Shown here one piece after another: positions 16,567 to 24,525 of a stretch of DNA of 36,622 nucleotides; the first letter of the stretch is position 1, and the number at the start of each line of letters is the position of its first letter. Where the stretch lies: NCBI GenBank assembly GCA_024638215.1, contig JAHEKS010000006.1, forward strand, positions 1 through 36,622, in the 5' to 3' direction. The DNA is from Acidobacteriota bacterium. GTDB lineage: Bacteria > Acidobacteriota > Terriglobia > UBA7540. Both the position numbers and the translations under genes were made by a program. A model generated the notes under the pieces. It did not search any database. It was not told the origin of the DNA and saw only the letters and a program-made list of their open reading frames with translations.

Positions 16567-16904
16567 TTAGAACGGTATATCCTCGTCTGCGAGCCCTTCC
16601 TCCCGGTGACTTTTGACGATTTTCCGCTTGCCATCCGGGCTGGTCTCGACTGTGAAAGTGCCGGGTTCGATTCGAAGTTTGAGCGCGATCTGCGTCTCAA
16701 GCTGCGATACCAAGGCTTCGAGGTCTCCGCGCCGCGCTTGCAGCTCTTCCTTCGCGCGTCCTACAGTCGCCACGGCCTCGACAATTTCGCAGAGGTCCCG
16801 CTGCTTTATCTCTGTCGGGAAGTCTCCGAGTTCATCAAGGTTCCAGAGGTCCTCAAGGTCTTTGGGTGTCGGAGTCGGATTTTTTTATCCTTCTGCTTTT
16901 TCAC
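16567..16904 (-). pseudogene. Small acidic coiled-coil protein, apparent frameshift at an A7 run
   Basis: The conserved-looking frame runs from just after the preceding gene's TAA to 16567: KNPTPTPKDLEDLW, then EIVEAVATVGRAKEELQ, a Glu/Leu-rich helix, and a C-terminus ending EGLADEDIPF. It has no early start codon; the first is a GTG at 16773, deep inside. A GTG at 16904, overlapping the upstream gene, begins MKKQKDKK but enters the wrong frame. One extra A in the A7 run (T at 16880-16886 on the plus strand) would join the two into a protein of about 112 residues. Sequencing error, mutation, or slippage on the A run are all possible. Family unknown. Confidence 0.5.
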
Positions 16905-17301
16905 GGTCGGTCTCCTTGCGGCGGCGCTGCGATCCTTTCAGCGCGTGGGCCGTCCTTACCGTACGCGCGAGCAGCAACTCCATGCGGCGCGCGGATTCTC
17001 CGAGTTCAAGCGCTTCGCGCAGGTCCCTGCTGAGCAACTGGCGTTGAAGGGCGTCATCTTGTAGAATCTCGCAGAGCGCCGGAACGGCATCGGCGGGAAG
17101 GTGGTAGCCGCCCTTCGTCGCAGCCGTCCAGGTGTCCAGCATCGGGACAGTCACCTTGCGCCCAAGCGACCGCGTCAATTTTTCTGCGATGACGGCGCGG
17201 CTGAGCGAACTGCGGTGGATCGCTTCCCGGAGCAGCGGGCGGAGTTCGCCGTCTACATCGCGCGTGTCGTAAGCGGCTCGGGTTGTCGGTTCATCAGACA
17301 T
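16885..17301 (-). CDS. Hypothetical early regulator of the Mu-like element
   Basis: The protein is 138 residues from the ATG at 17301, or 145 from a GTG at 17322. It is helical and charged, with a segment (SSLSRAVIAEKLTRSLGRKVT) that looks like a helix-turn-helix, followed by MLDTWTAATKGGYHLPADAVPALCEIL, then a basic tail. Short proteins of this type, with HTH and a 'PADAVPALCEIL'-like segment, are common in early regions of Mu-like phages. It is the first leftward gene and starts inside the operator-like repeat, so it is probably under control of the divergent XRE regulator. Exact family not recognised. Confidence 0.65.
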   Translation of the reverse strand: MSDEPTTRAAYDTRDVDGELRPLLREAIHRSSLSRAVIAEKLTRSLGRKVTVPMLDTWTAATKGGYHLPADAVPALCEILQDDALQRQLLSRDLREALELGESARRMELLLARTVRTAHALKGSQRRRKETDREKAEG

Positions 17302-17336
17302 TCCAATTAGAATGTCTTGCACATTAGGATTGGGAT
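17300..17336. promoter_or_regulatory. Operator-like inverted repeat between divergent element genes
   Basis: ATTCCAATTAGAATGT (17300-17315) and ACATTAGGATTGGGAT (17321-17336) are imperfect inverted repeats, pairing at about 12 of 16 positions around a 5-bp centre. The element covers the start codon of the leftward gene and lies 17 bp before the XRE start. That is where a phage-type repressor would bind to control both arms. Confidence 0.6.
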
Positions 17337-17352
17337 GTCAAGGGGAGATGCT

Positions 17353-18267
17353 GTGTCGAAGAAAAAAACAGAACTTGGCAAAAGGATTGAGAAGGTCCGT
17401 GGCAAGATGCTTCAGAAGGATTTTGCCAGCAAGGTCGGACTAACTCAGGCCGGGGTCTCCGCGCTAGAGAAAGGCAGCAGGGGGCGCACTGCGTCAGCAG
17501 GAGTTTACCTTCGAATCGCCCGACTTGCGAAAGAGGCTGGCGACCGGGCCTTCTTCATAGAGCGCGCAGGCTTTAAGCCGCGTGAAATTGTTTCACTCGC
17601 AAACAGCCTCCTCTCCGAGCAGCTCATCCGGCCTGGGTCCCATGAGATGGTCGCGATCCCACGCGTGAGAAAGGTTGGCGACAAATTTGAAGAGATCGGG
17701 CCGCGTGTGCCGATGCTTTCAGAAATGATTCCCAACCCCGCCGCAACCTACTGCTTTGCGGTCGGAGCGGGCAGCGAGACCAGGCATTGGGCTGTGGTGG
17801 ACGTCACAGGGGCAGACTCAGACGATGTGCGACAGTTTCTCGGGATTCCGGTTCTTATGGAGTTCAAAGAGGGCTACAGACTGGTAAGGGACCCGAAGCG
17901 TAAGCCTAAAGGTGTTCGTCTTCCAATGCTGGAGCTTGGAAGTCTCTTCTTGGAGACGGGGGACGTAGTACCGGGCTATGGAGCGTTGTGGCTGCTCAGG
18001 TTTCTGCCCGAGCATCCATTGTCTGGCATGACCAGAGATTCGTGGCCTGTCGGCCGTTGGGTTGAAGAGGACGCTGCGCTGTTTATGGCAGACCTCTCAC
18101 GGAGATGTTCCAACCCGGAAATGGTGGAGTACTACCGGCAGTTGCGAGTCTCGAAGAGGATAGCCCTCTCCCCGCAGAATCAGGTCATCGGCTCTGTAAT
18201 CGGTCGCTGGACCCCGCCGCAGGAGCACTTGAAGACGGGGTTCCCCTGGGACAAGGGTTCGCACTAA
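17353..18267 (+). CDS. XRE-family transcriptional regulator (candidate element repressor)
   Basis: The first 65 residues form a Cro/C1-type HTH: GKRIEKVRGKMLQKDFASKV, then GLTQAGVSALEKGSRGRTAS. The remaining 230 or so residues are not recognised. They do not show the Ser/Lys autocleavage motif of LexA/CI proteins clearly, though a sensor or oligomerisation domain is likely. I chose the GTG at 17353 because AGGGGAG lies 5 bp upstream; in-frame TTG and ATG codons at 17317 and 17335 lack this. It is the first rightward gene, divergent from the transposition genes across an operator-like repeat, which suggests a role like the Mu c repressor. Confidence 0.8.
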   Translation: MSKKKTELGKRIEKVRGKMLQKDFASKVGLTQAGVSALEKGSRGRTASAGVYLRIARLAKEAGDRAFFIERAGFKPREIVSLANSLLSEQLIRPGSHEMVAIPRVRKVGDKFEEIGPRVPMLSEMIPNPAATYCFAVGAGSETRHWAVVDVTGADSDDVRQFLGIPVLMEFKEGYRLVRDPKRKPKGVRLPMLELGSLFLETGDVVPGYGALWLLRFLPEHPLSGMTRDSWPVGRWVEEDAALFMADLSRRCSNPEMVEYYRQLRVSKRIALSPQNQVIGSVIGRWTPPQEHLKTGFPWDKGSH

Positions 18268-18273
18268 AGACCG

Positions 18274-18546
18274 ATGAAACCACCACCACCTTTTTCACAG
18301 TTCGACGATAGCGCAGACCGCCTGCTGGCCACTAGCGAAGCATCGCGCCTCTTAGGCATTCATGCAAGCACGCTCAAATCTTGGAGGGTGCGCGGACGCC
18401 GCGCCGGACCGCCATTCGTGAAATTGCAAAGGCTGGTTCGATATTGGCGGAGCGACCTGCTACGCTGGGGCAGTCGGGGGAGAGTGGTGCCGTCCAACTT
18501 CCGGGTGGCCGGCGATAAAAACGAGGAGGAGGCTGATGCCGTCTAA
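18274..18546 (+). CDS. AlpA/excisionase-like helix-turn-helix protein
   Basis: The 90-residue protein contains LLATSEASRLLGIHASTLKS and then WRVRGRRAGPPFVKLQRLVRY. This is the MerR/AlpA-type winged HTH pattern in which a wing follows the recognition helix. Such proteins regulate or assist recombination in mobile elements. It begins 7 bp after the XRE stop and overlaps the next gene by 11 bp, so it belongs to the same operon. The N-terminus is Pro-rich. The C-terminus is acidic. Confidence 0.8.
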   Translation: MKPPPPFSQFDDSADRLLATSEASRLLGIHASTLKSWRVRGRRAGPPFVKLQRLVRYWRSDLLRWGSRGRVVPSNFRVAGDKNEEEADAV

Positions 18547-18898
18547 CGAAATATATAAAGGCTCAATGGAGCTTGCGCTCGCTGCCCACGAACGCGCGGA
18601 GCGCAAAAGGATTCCCTATGCCGAGGCGCTGATCGAGACATGTCGTGAACGCCCTGAACTCGCGGCGGCTTCGCGTCGCGGCGTCCTCGGACGGGGCAGT
18701 CGCAGGGATTTCTGGCGCGATGGGAAGTGGGAGCCCGCCGAGGCATTCCGCGACGCCAACAAAGCGCTGGCAGACATGGCGGCGCAGCGCGCTGAAGAGA
18801 AAAATATTCGCTACGCTGTCGCGCTCTCAGAAGTGGCGCGCGACTTTCCAGAAGTGGCCCGTAAGGCTCGCGAAGCTGTCCTTAGCCGCAAAATCTAA
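18536..18898 (+). CDS. Small protein with a duplicated ~33-residue motif
   Basis: The 120-residue protein contains two copies of one motif: RAERKRIPYAEALIETCRER followed by PELAAASRRGVL, and RAEEKNIRYAVALSEVARDF followed by PEVARKAREAVL. They are separated by a Gly/Trp-containing linker (RDFWRDGKWEPAEAF). Each copy looks like a helix, a turn at the Ile-x-Tyr, then a helix ending in PE(L/V)A. Similar motifs occur in phage structural and scaffold proteins and in their proteases, which is family-level recollection, not a confirmed match. A strong GAGGAGG precedes the ATG at 18536. It overlaps the HTH gene. Confidence 0.7.
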   Translation: MPSNEIYKGSMELALAAHERAERKRIPYAEALIETCRERPELAAASRRGVLGRGSRRDFWRDGKWEPAEAFRDANKALADMAAQRAEEKNIRYAVALSEVARDFPEVARKAREAVLSRKI

Positions 18899-18937
18899 AG
18901 TTTCACCCGAAGCACAGCGAATGAGGGGAAACGTAAA

Positions 18938-19741
18938 GTGAACATCTTCAGATCGAAGCCCATGCCGAGCACCTGGAGTACGCAGAGCCAGCGGCGCACG
19001 CTCGAACTCGGCCGCCTGCGCAAAGAGTTTGAAACGTGCGAGCTCCTGTTAGCCTCCCTAAGGAAGCGGTGCGACGAAGTGGAAGGCATCTTCGCCGGAG
19101 CGATCTCGCACGCGGCCCAGGGTATCCAGAACCCCTTTCCCTTCCTTCCTGGGGCTCCCGCCGCCGTTCATGCAGAGCGCCTGCGCGGGGAGTTTTTTGA
19201 GAAGCATCGCAAAGAGTTAGCTGAAAAGATCGCACGGCTGGAAGAACAGACCGTCGCCGAAGCTGAAGGCCGCCGGGAGGGCCAGAATAGCTTGGCCCGG
19301 CTCGCGCAAACCCGCCTTGAGAAGGATGGCGAAGTCGAGCGCGCCTTCGAGCAAGTCCGGCGCGTGCTCCAGGAGCGCGCGGAGCTCACGCGGCAGATGC
19401 TCGTATTCGCCGAGGCGATAGATTTCTCGGCTGACGCCTCGCGGCTTGACAGCGTACGGTTTGAGGAATTTCTCGAACGGCTCCCCGGCGAGATTGTTCC
19501 CCAAAGTCGCGCATGGATGGCCTGGTTTCTGGGGGCGGATTCGGTGGCCGAGCGGTACCGCGTGGTACGGCGCCCCATTACGCTCCCGGAAACCCTGACA
19601 AGCGCCCACGTTTACTCGGCGCGTGACATCGTTCACATGACGGCCCAGCAGGCGGGGGAGATTGATTCCGCTCCGCGCATGGGGAGCGACCGCCCAGCAA
19701 TCGAAAAGGTCCAGGAAGAGAAGGCGGTCGCGGCGAAATGA
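18938..19741 (+). CDS. Hypothetical coiled-coil protein of the Mu-like element
   Basis: I do not recognise this 267-residue protein. After a basic N-terminus, residues 20-60 and 90-170 are Glu/Arg/Leu-rich with the heptad character of coiled coils (for example LAEKIARLEEQTVAEAEGRR). A Trp-containing segment (SRAWMAWFLGADSVAERY) and a C-terminal tail follow. The start is the GTG at 18938 with AGGGGAAA about 8 bp upstream; the ATG at 18962 is an alternative. Place and strand put it in the rightward operon before the tape-measure-like gene. Confidence 0.7.
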   Translation: MNIFRSKPMPSTWSTQSQRRTLELGRLRKEFETCELLLASLRKRCDEVEGIFAGAISHAAQGIQNPFPFLPGAPAAVHAERLRGEFFEKHRKELAEKIARLEEQTVAEAEGRREGQNSLARLAQTRLEKDGEVERAFEQVRRVLQERAELTRQMLVFAEAIDFSADASRLDSVRFEEFLERLPGEIVPQSRAWMAWFLGADSVAERYRVVRRPITLPETLTSAHVYSARDIVHMTAQQAGEIDSAPRMGSDRPAIEKVQEEKAVAAK

Positions 19742-20036
19742 GTCGAGACTTAAAGCTCGCGCGCACAAGAGATGTCGGGCATGGTATGCGCGCCGCTACG
19801 CCCGCGCCGGGTTTGCTCCTTCCCTGGCGCGGGCGCGAGTTTCCGATTTTGCGTGAGTGCCATGCTCCCGCCGTATCGCGGTCAACCCGCCAGTGTGCAC
19901 GAACCTTGCCGCGTCACCCCTTGAGCTCGCCGCTTCAGCGCGGGGGGAATTTTGCGGGCTGCGCCTGAAGCGGTGGGGCACGGTGAGCCCTTTGACCGGG
20001 ACGCAGCCCGCAGACGGATGGGAAAGGAGAACACAA
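19742..20036. other. Short gap without a clear gene
   Basis: A 76-codon frame opens at 19738 across the preceding stop (ATGA). Its Cys/Pro/Arg-rich product looks like chance translation. No other gene, hairpin or repeat is evident before the strong ribosome-binding site at 20020-20028. Confidence 0.5.
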
Positions 20037-20219
20037 ATGAGAAATACCGATACCACAGGCAGCACAGGCCCAGCAGCGCCCCCATCGACGCCTGCTGAGG
20101 AGAGACCCAAGGACGGCTTCCCCTGGCCCCGAGACCCCGCCGATACAAAGCGGCGCATCGGTGAAGCTCTCGATGAGGAGGGTCGGTTTGGCCCCGGCTC
20201 CATCCAGATTGACCCTTAA
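20037..20219 (+). CDS. Small hypothetical protein, Pro/Thr-rich N-terminus
   Basis: The 60-residue protein has a disordered Thr/Gly/Pro-rich N-terminus followed by DGFPWPRDPADTKRRIGEAL and an acidic tail. GGAAAGGAG lies 8 bp before the ATG at 20037, a strong initiation signal. It is in the rightward operon between the coiled-coil gene and the tape-measure-like gene. Its position just before a tape-measure-like gene recalls tail-assembly chaperone genes, but it is far shorter and shows no frameshift signal. Family not recognised. Confidence 0.65.
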   Translation: MRNTDTTGSTGPAAPPSTPAEERPKDGFPWPRDPADTKRRIGEALDEEGRFGPGSIQIDP

Positions 20220-20288
20220 GAGAAAGAACGCCGTGACGCTGTGGAAATGGCGCGAGCGCCTGGCGGAAGAGGCTAAAAGGAATTCGGA

Positions 20289-22124
20289 ATGACCGTTGGA
20301 GAAACGCTCGGCCTGATTTTTGAGATTGCCGCTGACCCGTCGAAGGCGATGGCGGCGCTCGAAGCCGTGAAAGCAAAGGCGCAGGAAACCGCCGCAGCGG
20401 CGGCGCAGGGAAACCAGGCGGTTGCGGCGAGCGCTGAAGCTGCAAATACCACCGAGCAGGCGATGGGGCGCACCATTGCGCAGTCGCTCCAGATGCAGGG
20501 CGCGACGGCGGAGCAGGCGGCCCAGGTTTATAAACAGTTGGGGATCTCCGGGACGCGGGCCGGAGCGGAGATTCAGGCGGCGTTTGGCAGTGCAACTCCC
20601 GCCATCGAGGCGGCGGGAGCATCGTCGCAAAGCTTCAGGCAGGAACTGCGGGCCGACCTTGGAGACCGCCAGGCCCTGCGGCGTGCTATGTACGCTGTGT
20701 TCACGCCGGTGATGTTCGCTTACATCATTCCCGAAATCACGCGCATGGGCCAGGGGATCGCCGAAGTGGCAAAGGAGGTTGGCGGGCTCGACACCGGTTT
20801 CCAGCAACTGATGACCGATGCCGTAGCCGACAACGACAAACTGCTGGGTTACAAGCGCCAATTGAACGTAGCTCAGCAAATGGAAATAAACCTGATCAAG
20901 GATGCGAACACGCAACGGCTGCGGACGATTCAGATTGAACTTGAGAACGCCAAAGCCGCCCAAGCCACAGCGCACGCTACCGCCTTGAACCTTCAAGGTC
21001 AGATCGATCTTTTCCGGCTGCAAGCCGAGCAGGTAGAGGCCATCGGCGGGGGTGTGGCGGCCATTGGGGTTGCAATCGCGAAGCGCATCGAGGGCATTGA
21101 CAAGCTTCAGAAGGCGCTCGATGAGCAACAGAAGTCAGAGATAGCCGCAGGCAAGGATGTAGCCGCACTGGAGGGCGAGCTTGCCGTCCCGACCACGAAG
21201 CAGGCCGCTGCGGCGGAGGTCGGGCGCACCGCCGCCGAGGACCAGCGTGTCATGATCCGCAACTGGATCGCCTTCTGGCGCGACCATTGGCGCATCATGG
21301 CGGAAAATCTGCGCCAGGAGCAGGAACTGCAAAGAAATGCCGACCGCCTAAAGATCGAGGAAGACAGGGCAACCTGGGACCTCTATATCGACAACATCAA
21401 GCGCGCCCGCAAGGAGCAGGATGCGATTTACGCGGAGATGGAAGCGCGCGGACGGATGGCCACGCGCATCTGGGTGCAAGAGCACAAGCAAGCGGCGGAC
21501 GCCACTGACAAGCTCACCAAGGCATACGGGCTCCTGGAGGTGATCGGAGGGCGCACTTACGCTGAGTTGACCCGCATGGCGCTCGAATACCGCGGCCAGG
21601 CGGTGAGCGCGCACAAGCTGGTGGCGGCGGCAATTGCCGCGGAAAGCCTTGAGATGCTGATTGCCGCGGCGGTGGGTGAACAGTCATTCAAGATGATGAT
21701 TCGCCAGCTGGCGGAGTACGTCGAAAAGAAAGCTGTCATCCACGCCGCCATGGACATTGCGCTGATGCTGGAGGCCATCGCCCACTACGACTTCGCGGCG
21801 GCGGGGCACTACGCGGCTGCGGCGGCAGCATGGCTAGCGCTCGGCGGCGCGGCGGCGGCTACAGCGAGCGCTGTCGGCTACGGCAGCTCGATGGGTGCGC
21901 AGCCTGCCGCCGCAGCCGCCTGGGCTCCTTCCGCCACGCCGGGAAGCGCGGCGGGGGCGGGTGGGCCGCAGCAAACGACCGTGATTCAGGTGGACGGCAG
22001 CATCAAGCCCGACGCCCTTTACGCCGGCCGGGCGATCATCAACTTGGTGCAGGCGATCAACAAAGCGCAGAGCAGCGGAACGGTCCGGCTGATCATCACC
22101 GCGCCACCAGTAGTGAGGAGTTGA
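20289..22124 (+). CDS. Tail tape-measure-like protein
   Basis: The 611-residue protein is Ala-rich and helical. A long coiled-coil region (about 180-410) is followed by a hydrophobic Ala-rich segment (about 500-535) and a C-terminal beta-strand TTVIQVDGS. This order (helical rod, then IAHYDFAAAGHYAAAAAAWL, then Gly/Ala linker and short strand) is typical of the C-terminal end of phage tape-measure proteins, which set tail length. At 611 residues it is short for that family. A 19-codon frame (20233-20292) overlaps its ATG and may aid initiation. No capsid, portal, terminase or baseplate gene accompanies it, so a role in a non-viral or satellite system is possible. Confidence 0.65.
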   Translation: MTVGETLGLIFEIAADPSKAMAALEAVKAKAQETAAAAAQGNQAVAASAEAANTTEQAMGRTIAQSLQMQGATAEQAAQVYKQLGISGTRAGAEIQAAFGSATPAIEAAGASSQSFRQELRADLGDRQALRRAMYAVFTPVMFAYIIPEITRMGQGIAEVAKEVGGLDTGFQQLMTDAVADNDKLLGYKRQLNVAQQMEINLIKDANTQRLRTIQIELENAKAAQATAHATALNLQGQIDLFRLQAEQVEAIGGGVAAIGVAIAKRIEGIDKLQKALDEQQKSEIAAGKDVAALEGELAVPTTKQAAAAEVGRTAAEDQRVMIRNWIAFWRDHWRIMAENLRQEQELQRNADRLKIEEDRATWDLYIDNIKRARKEQDAIYAEMEARGRMATRIWVQEHKQAADATDKLTKAYGLLEVIGGRTYAELTRMALEYRGQAVSAHKLVAAAIAAESLEMLIAAAVGEQSFKMMIRQLAEYVEKKAVIHAAMDIALMLEAIAHYDFAAAGHYAAAAAAWLALGGAAAATASAVGYGSSMGAQPAAAAAWAPSATPGSAAGAGGPQQTTVIQVDGSIKPDALYAGRAIINLVQAINKAQSSGTVRLIITAPPVVRS

Positions 22125-22247
22125 AGGGACCATCTAACCACAAAAAGCTCTCTGTCGTAGCCCGCTTTTCTTCCTTCCTTGGCGTCCAGCCCTCTTGGTG
22201 TTGGAAGTCTCTCCTCACGATCTCTGCGCGGACACACACGGCTTGTT

Positions 22248-22275
22248 TTGGTCAGCGGATATCCTGCGCTATAAT
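22248..22275 (+). promoter_or_regulatory. Promoter candidate for the MFS gene
   Basis: TTGGTC (22248-22253) and a perfect TATAAT (22270-22275) are 16 bp apart. They lie upstream of the MFS exporter and downstream of the Mu-like element's last gene. Confidence 0.55.
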
Positions 22276-22408
22276 GCGCTGACGGGCGCCCCGGTGGCGT
22301 CCCTCCTCTCGCCGGGCATTGAGCCCGCGGCCCGGCGCGCCGCAATCGAACCCCTCGCACAAACGGAAGCCCCGACGCTTCCCGCCGCTGACTTTTCTGC
22401 GATCCCGG

Positions 22409-24037
22409 GTGATTTCCGTGGATGCGCACCCATCCAATCACGGCTCTGACAGCCGCTGGCTGACCGGCATTGCGGTGCTGGCCAGCGCGGTGATGGAAGT
22501 GCTCGACACTTCCGTCGTCAACGTCAGCCTTCCCCACATTGCCGGTAGCCTCTCCTCGAGCGTTAACGAAGCCACCTGGGTCCTGACCTCCTACATCGTC
22601 GCCAACGCCATCATTCTTCCCATCACCGGCTGGCTGGCCAATTATTTCGGGCGCAAGCGCCTGCTGCTCACCGTGGTCACCGGCTTCACGGTTTCGAGCA
22701 TCTTGTGCGGGCTCGCGCCCAGCCTGCCGATGCTGATCTTCTTCAGGGTAATGCAAGGGACCACCGGCGGCGGCTTGCAGCCGCTGTCGCAAGCCGTGCT
22801 GCTCGAGGAATTCCCCGGCCGCGAGCGCGGCCCGGCGATGGCGCTGTGGGGCTTAGGCATTGTGGCCGCACCCATCCTGGGCCCGACGCTGGGCGGTTGG
22901 ATCACCGACACCTACACTTGGCGCTGGGTTTTCTACATCAACGTGCCGGTCGGGATTTTCAGCCTCATCATGATTTCGATTTACCTGCACGACCCCCACT
23001 ACATCCGCCGCGGCAAGCTGCGCGTAGACGGCTGGGGGCTGGGCATGCTCGCCCTCGGCATGGGGTCGCTGCAGATCATGCTCGACAAGGGGCAGGAAGA
23101 AGACTGGTTTTCTTCGCACCTGATTGTCTGACTGGCCGTGCTGGCCGTGGTTTGCCTGACCGCCTTCGTCATACGCGAATTGCGCGTTTCCGAGCCGCTG
23201 GTCCGCATTCGACTGCTGAAATACCGGTCGTTCGCGACCGGCGTGGGGCTGGTCTTTGTGCTGGGCTTCGTCCTCTATGGCAGCCTGGTATTACTTCCTT
23301 TGTTCATGCAGAATTTACTCGGGTGGACGGCGGTGACGGCGGGCTTCTGGACCAGCCCGCGCGGCGTCGGCACCGCGCTCTGCATGCCGCTGGTGGGCTA
23401 CATGCTTCGCAAGGGCTGGGACGGGCGCTGGATGCTGGCGTTTGGTTTTGTCGTCGCCGGGCTGGCCTTTTTCGGATACTCGCGCATGAACCTGCAATCG
23501 GGAACCTGGGACATCTTCTGGCAGCAGGTCATCCAGGGCTCGGGCATGGCGTTTATCTTCGTGCCTTTGACCACCATCACCATGGACCCGATCCCGCAGG
23601 AGGCGATGGGATACGCCACCAGCCTGTACAGCGTCACGCGCAACATTGGCGCGAGCGTCGGCGTCTCGTTTGTCACCACCTGGCTGGCACGGCGCTCGCA
23701 GTATCACCAAACCGTCCTCGCCGCGCACGCCACGCCTTATGACCTATCCTTCCGCCTGGGATTGCAGCAGGCCACCGCGTTGCTCATGCAGCAAGGCCGA
23801 GACGCCGCGACGGCCGGCCAGCAGGCTCTGGGCATGATTTACGGCGCAATCCTGCGGCAAGCGTCGCTGCTGAGCTTTCTGGAGGTATTTCGCATCATGG
23901 GCTACACGTTCCTCGCCTGCACTGCGCTGGTGCTCCTCATGCGCCGCCCCCACCACGCCCGCCATGCCGCCCTGCCGCGAGACGAACAAGCAGGTGAGCC
24001 CGCGCACCCTGCGGGGCCGCAGGAAATTGCCGCTTAG
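22409..24037 (+). pseudogene. DHA2-type MFS multidrug exporter with an in-frame TGA
   Basis: The two halves are in one frame and together make a 14-helix EmrB/QacA-type proton-driven drug exporter. The first half has MEVLDTSVVNVSLPHIAGSL, the motif D1-like signature; then RKRLLLTVV and GGLQPLSQAVLLEEFPGRER, the antiporter region. A TGA at 23129-23131 lies between helices, where homologues usually have an aromatic or hydrophobic residue; TGG to TGA would explain it. The second half is intact to 24037. GTGs at 22409 and 22418 are possible starts, and a TTG at 22319 also fits the frame. A nonsense mutation or an assembly error is likely. No emrA partner is adjacent. Confidence 0.85.
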
Positions 24038-24039
24038 CT

Positions 24040-24067
24040 GTAGGGGCGATTCATGAATCGCCCCTAC
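24040..24067. terminator. Perfect 28-bp palindrome between convergent genes
   Basis: The 28 bp at these positions read identically on both strands (core GGGGCGATTCATGAATCGCC). They lie between the MFS stop (24037) and the cupin stop, and the right arm supplies the cupin's TAG (24064-24066). The sequence can act as a two-way terminator and is of a type often repeated between genes in environmental genomes. Confidence 0.75.
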
Positions 24068-24495
24068 GACTTCCCCAGCCACTTGAAATAATAAAACGTC
24101 ACCGGCGAGTCTTGCGCGGCCTTGATGCCGTGCAGGCGGTTGGCGGCGTACATCAGGTCGCCGGTTTTGACCGGTGTGGCTTTGCCTTCGATGGAAATCG
24201 CGCCGTGACCAGCGGTGATGAGCAGGATTTCTTCCTCGGGATGTTTGTGGGGCGGGTGAGGCTCGTCGCCGGGGTTGAGAGCGATGCTGCCCACGGTCAG
24301 GCTCTTGAGCTGCCCGGTCGCTCCCTCAAAAAAGGTTCGCCGTTCGCCGAATGGGTGATGGTCGAGCTTGGCTTTCGCGGCTGCCATGACTTCAGTGGGA
24401 ATCGTCGCCGGTGCGGCCGCGCCGCCCGCGGCGGGCAGGGCCATGCCGGCCACCAACGTTTGCAGAAGAGTGCGGCGTGAAGGTGAGGGATCCAT
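24064..24495 (-). CDS. Tat-exported cupin-domain protein
   Basis: The 143-residue protein has a Tat leader (SRRTLLQTLVAGMALPAAGG) and a single cupin barrel. The metal-binding motif is EPHPPHKHPEEEILLITAGH, giving two or three His and a Glu. The second motif contains GDLMYAANRLHGI. Small secreted cupins of this form are common near sugar-metabolism genes in Acidobacteriota; no substrate can be assigned. The ATG is at 24495, followed upstream by the CapA-like gene 30 bp away on the same strand, so the pair may be one operon. Its stop codon lies in a palindrome shared with the MFS gene's end. Confidence 0.88.
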   Translation of the reverse strand: MDPSPSRRTLLQTLVAGMALPAAGGAAAPATIPTEVMAAAKAKLDHHPFGERRTFFEGATGQLKSLTVGSIALNPGDEPHPPHKHPEEEILLITAGHGAISIEGKATPVKTGDLMYAANRLHGIKAAQDSPVTFYYFKWLGKS

Positions 24496-24525
24496 CGAGA
24501 ATCCTCCTGAGTGAAATCGCTGCGC

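Noticed and set aside
19738-19968. 76-codon frame overlapping the coiled-coil gene stop
   Set aside because: ATGA overlap is suggestive, but the Cys/Pro/Arg-rich product and lack of a family make it doubtful.
22125-22247. Search for an inverted copy of the left-end repeats marking the right end
   Set aside because: Only a weak direct resemblance (GTTGGAAGTCTCT at 22200-22212) was found; the border cannot be fixed.
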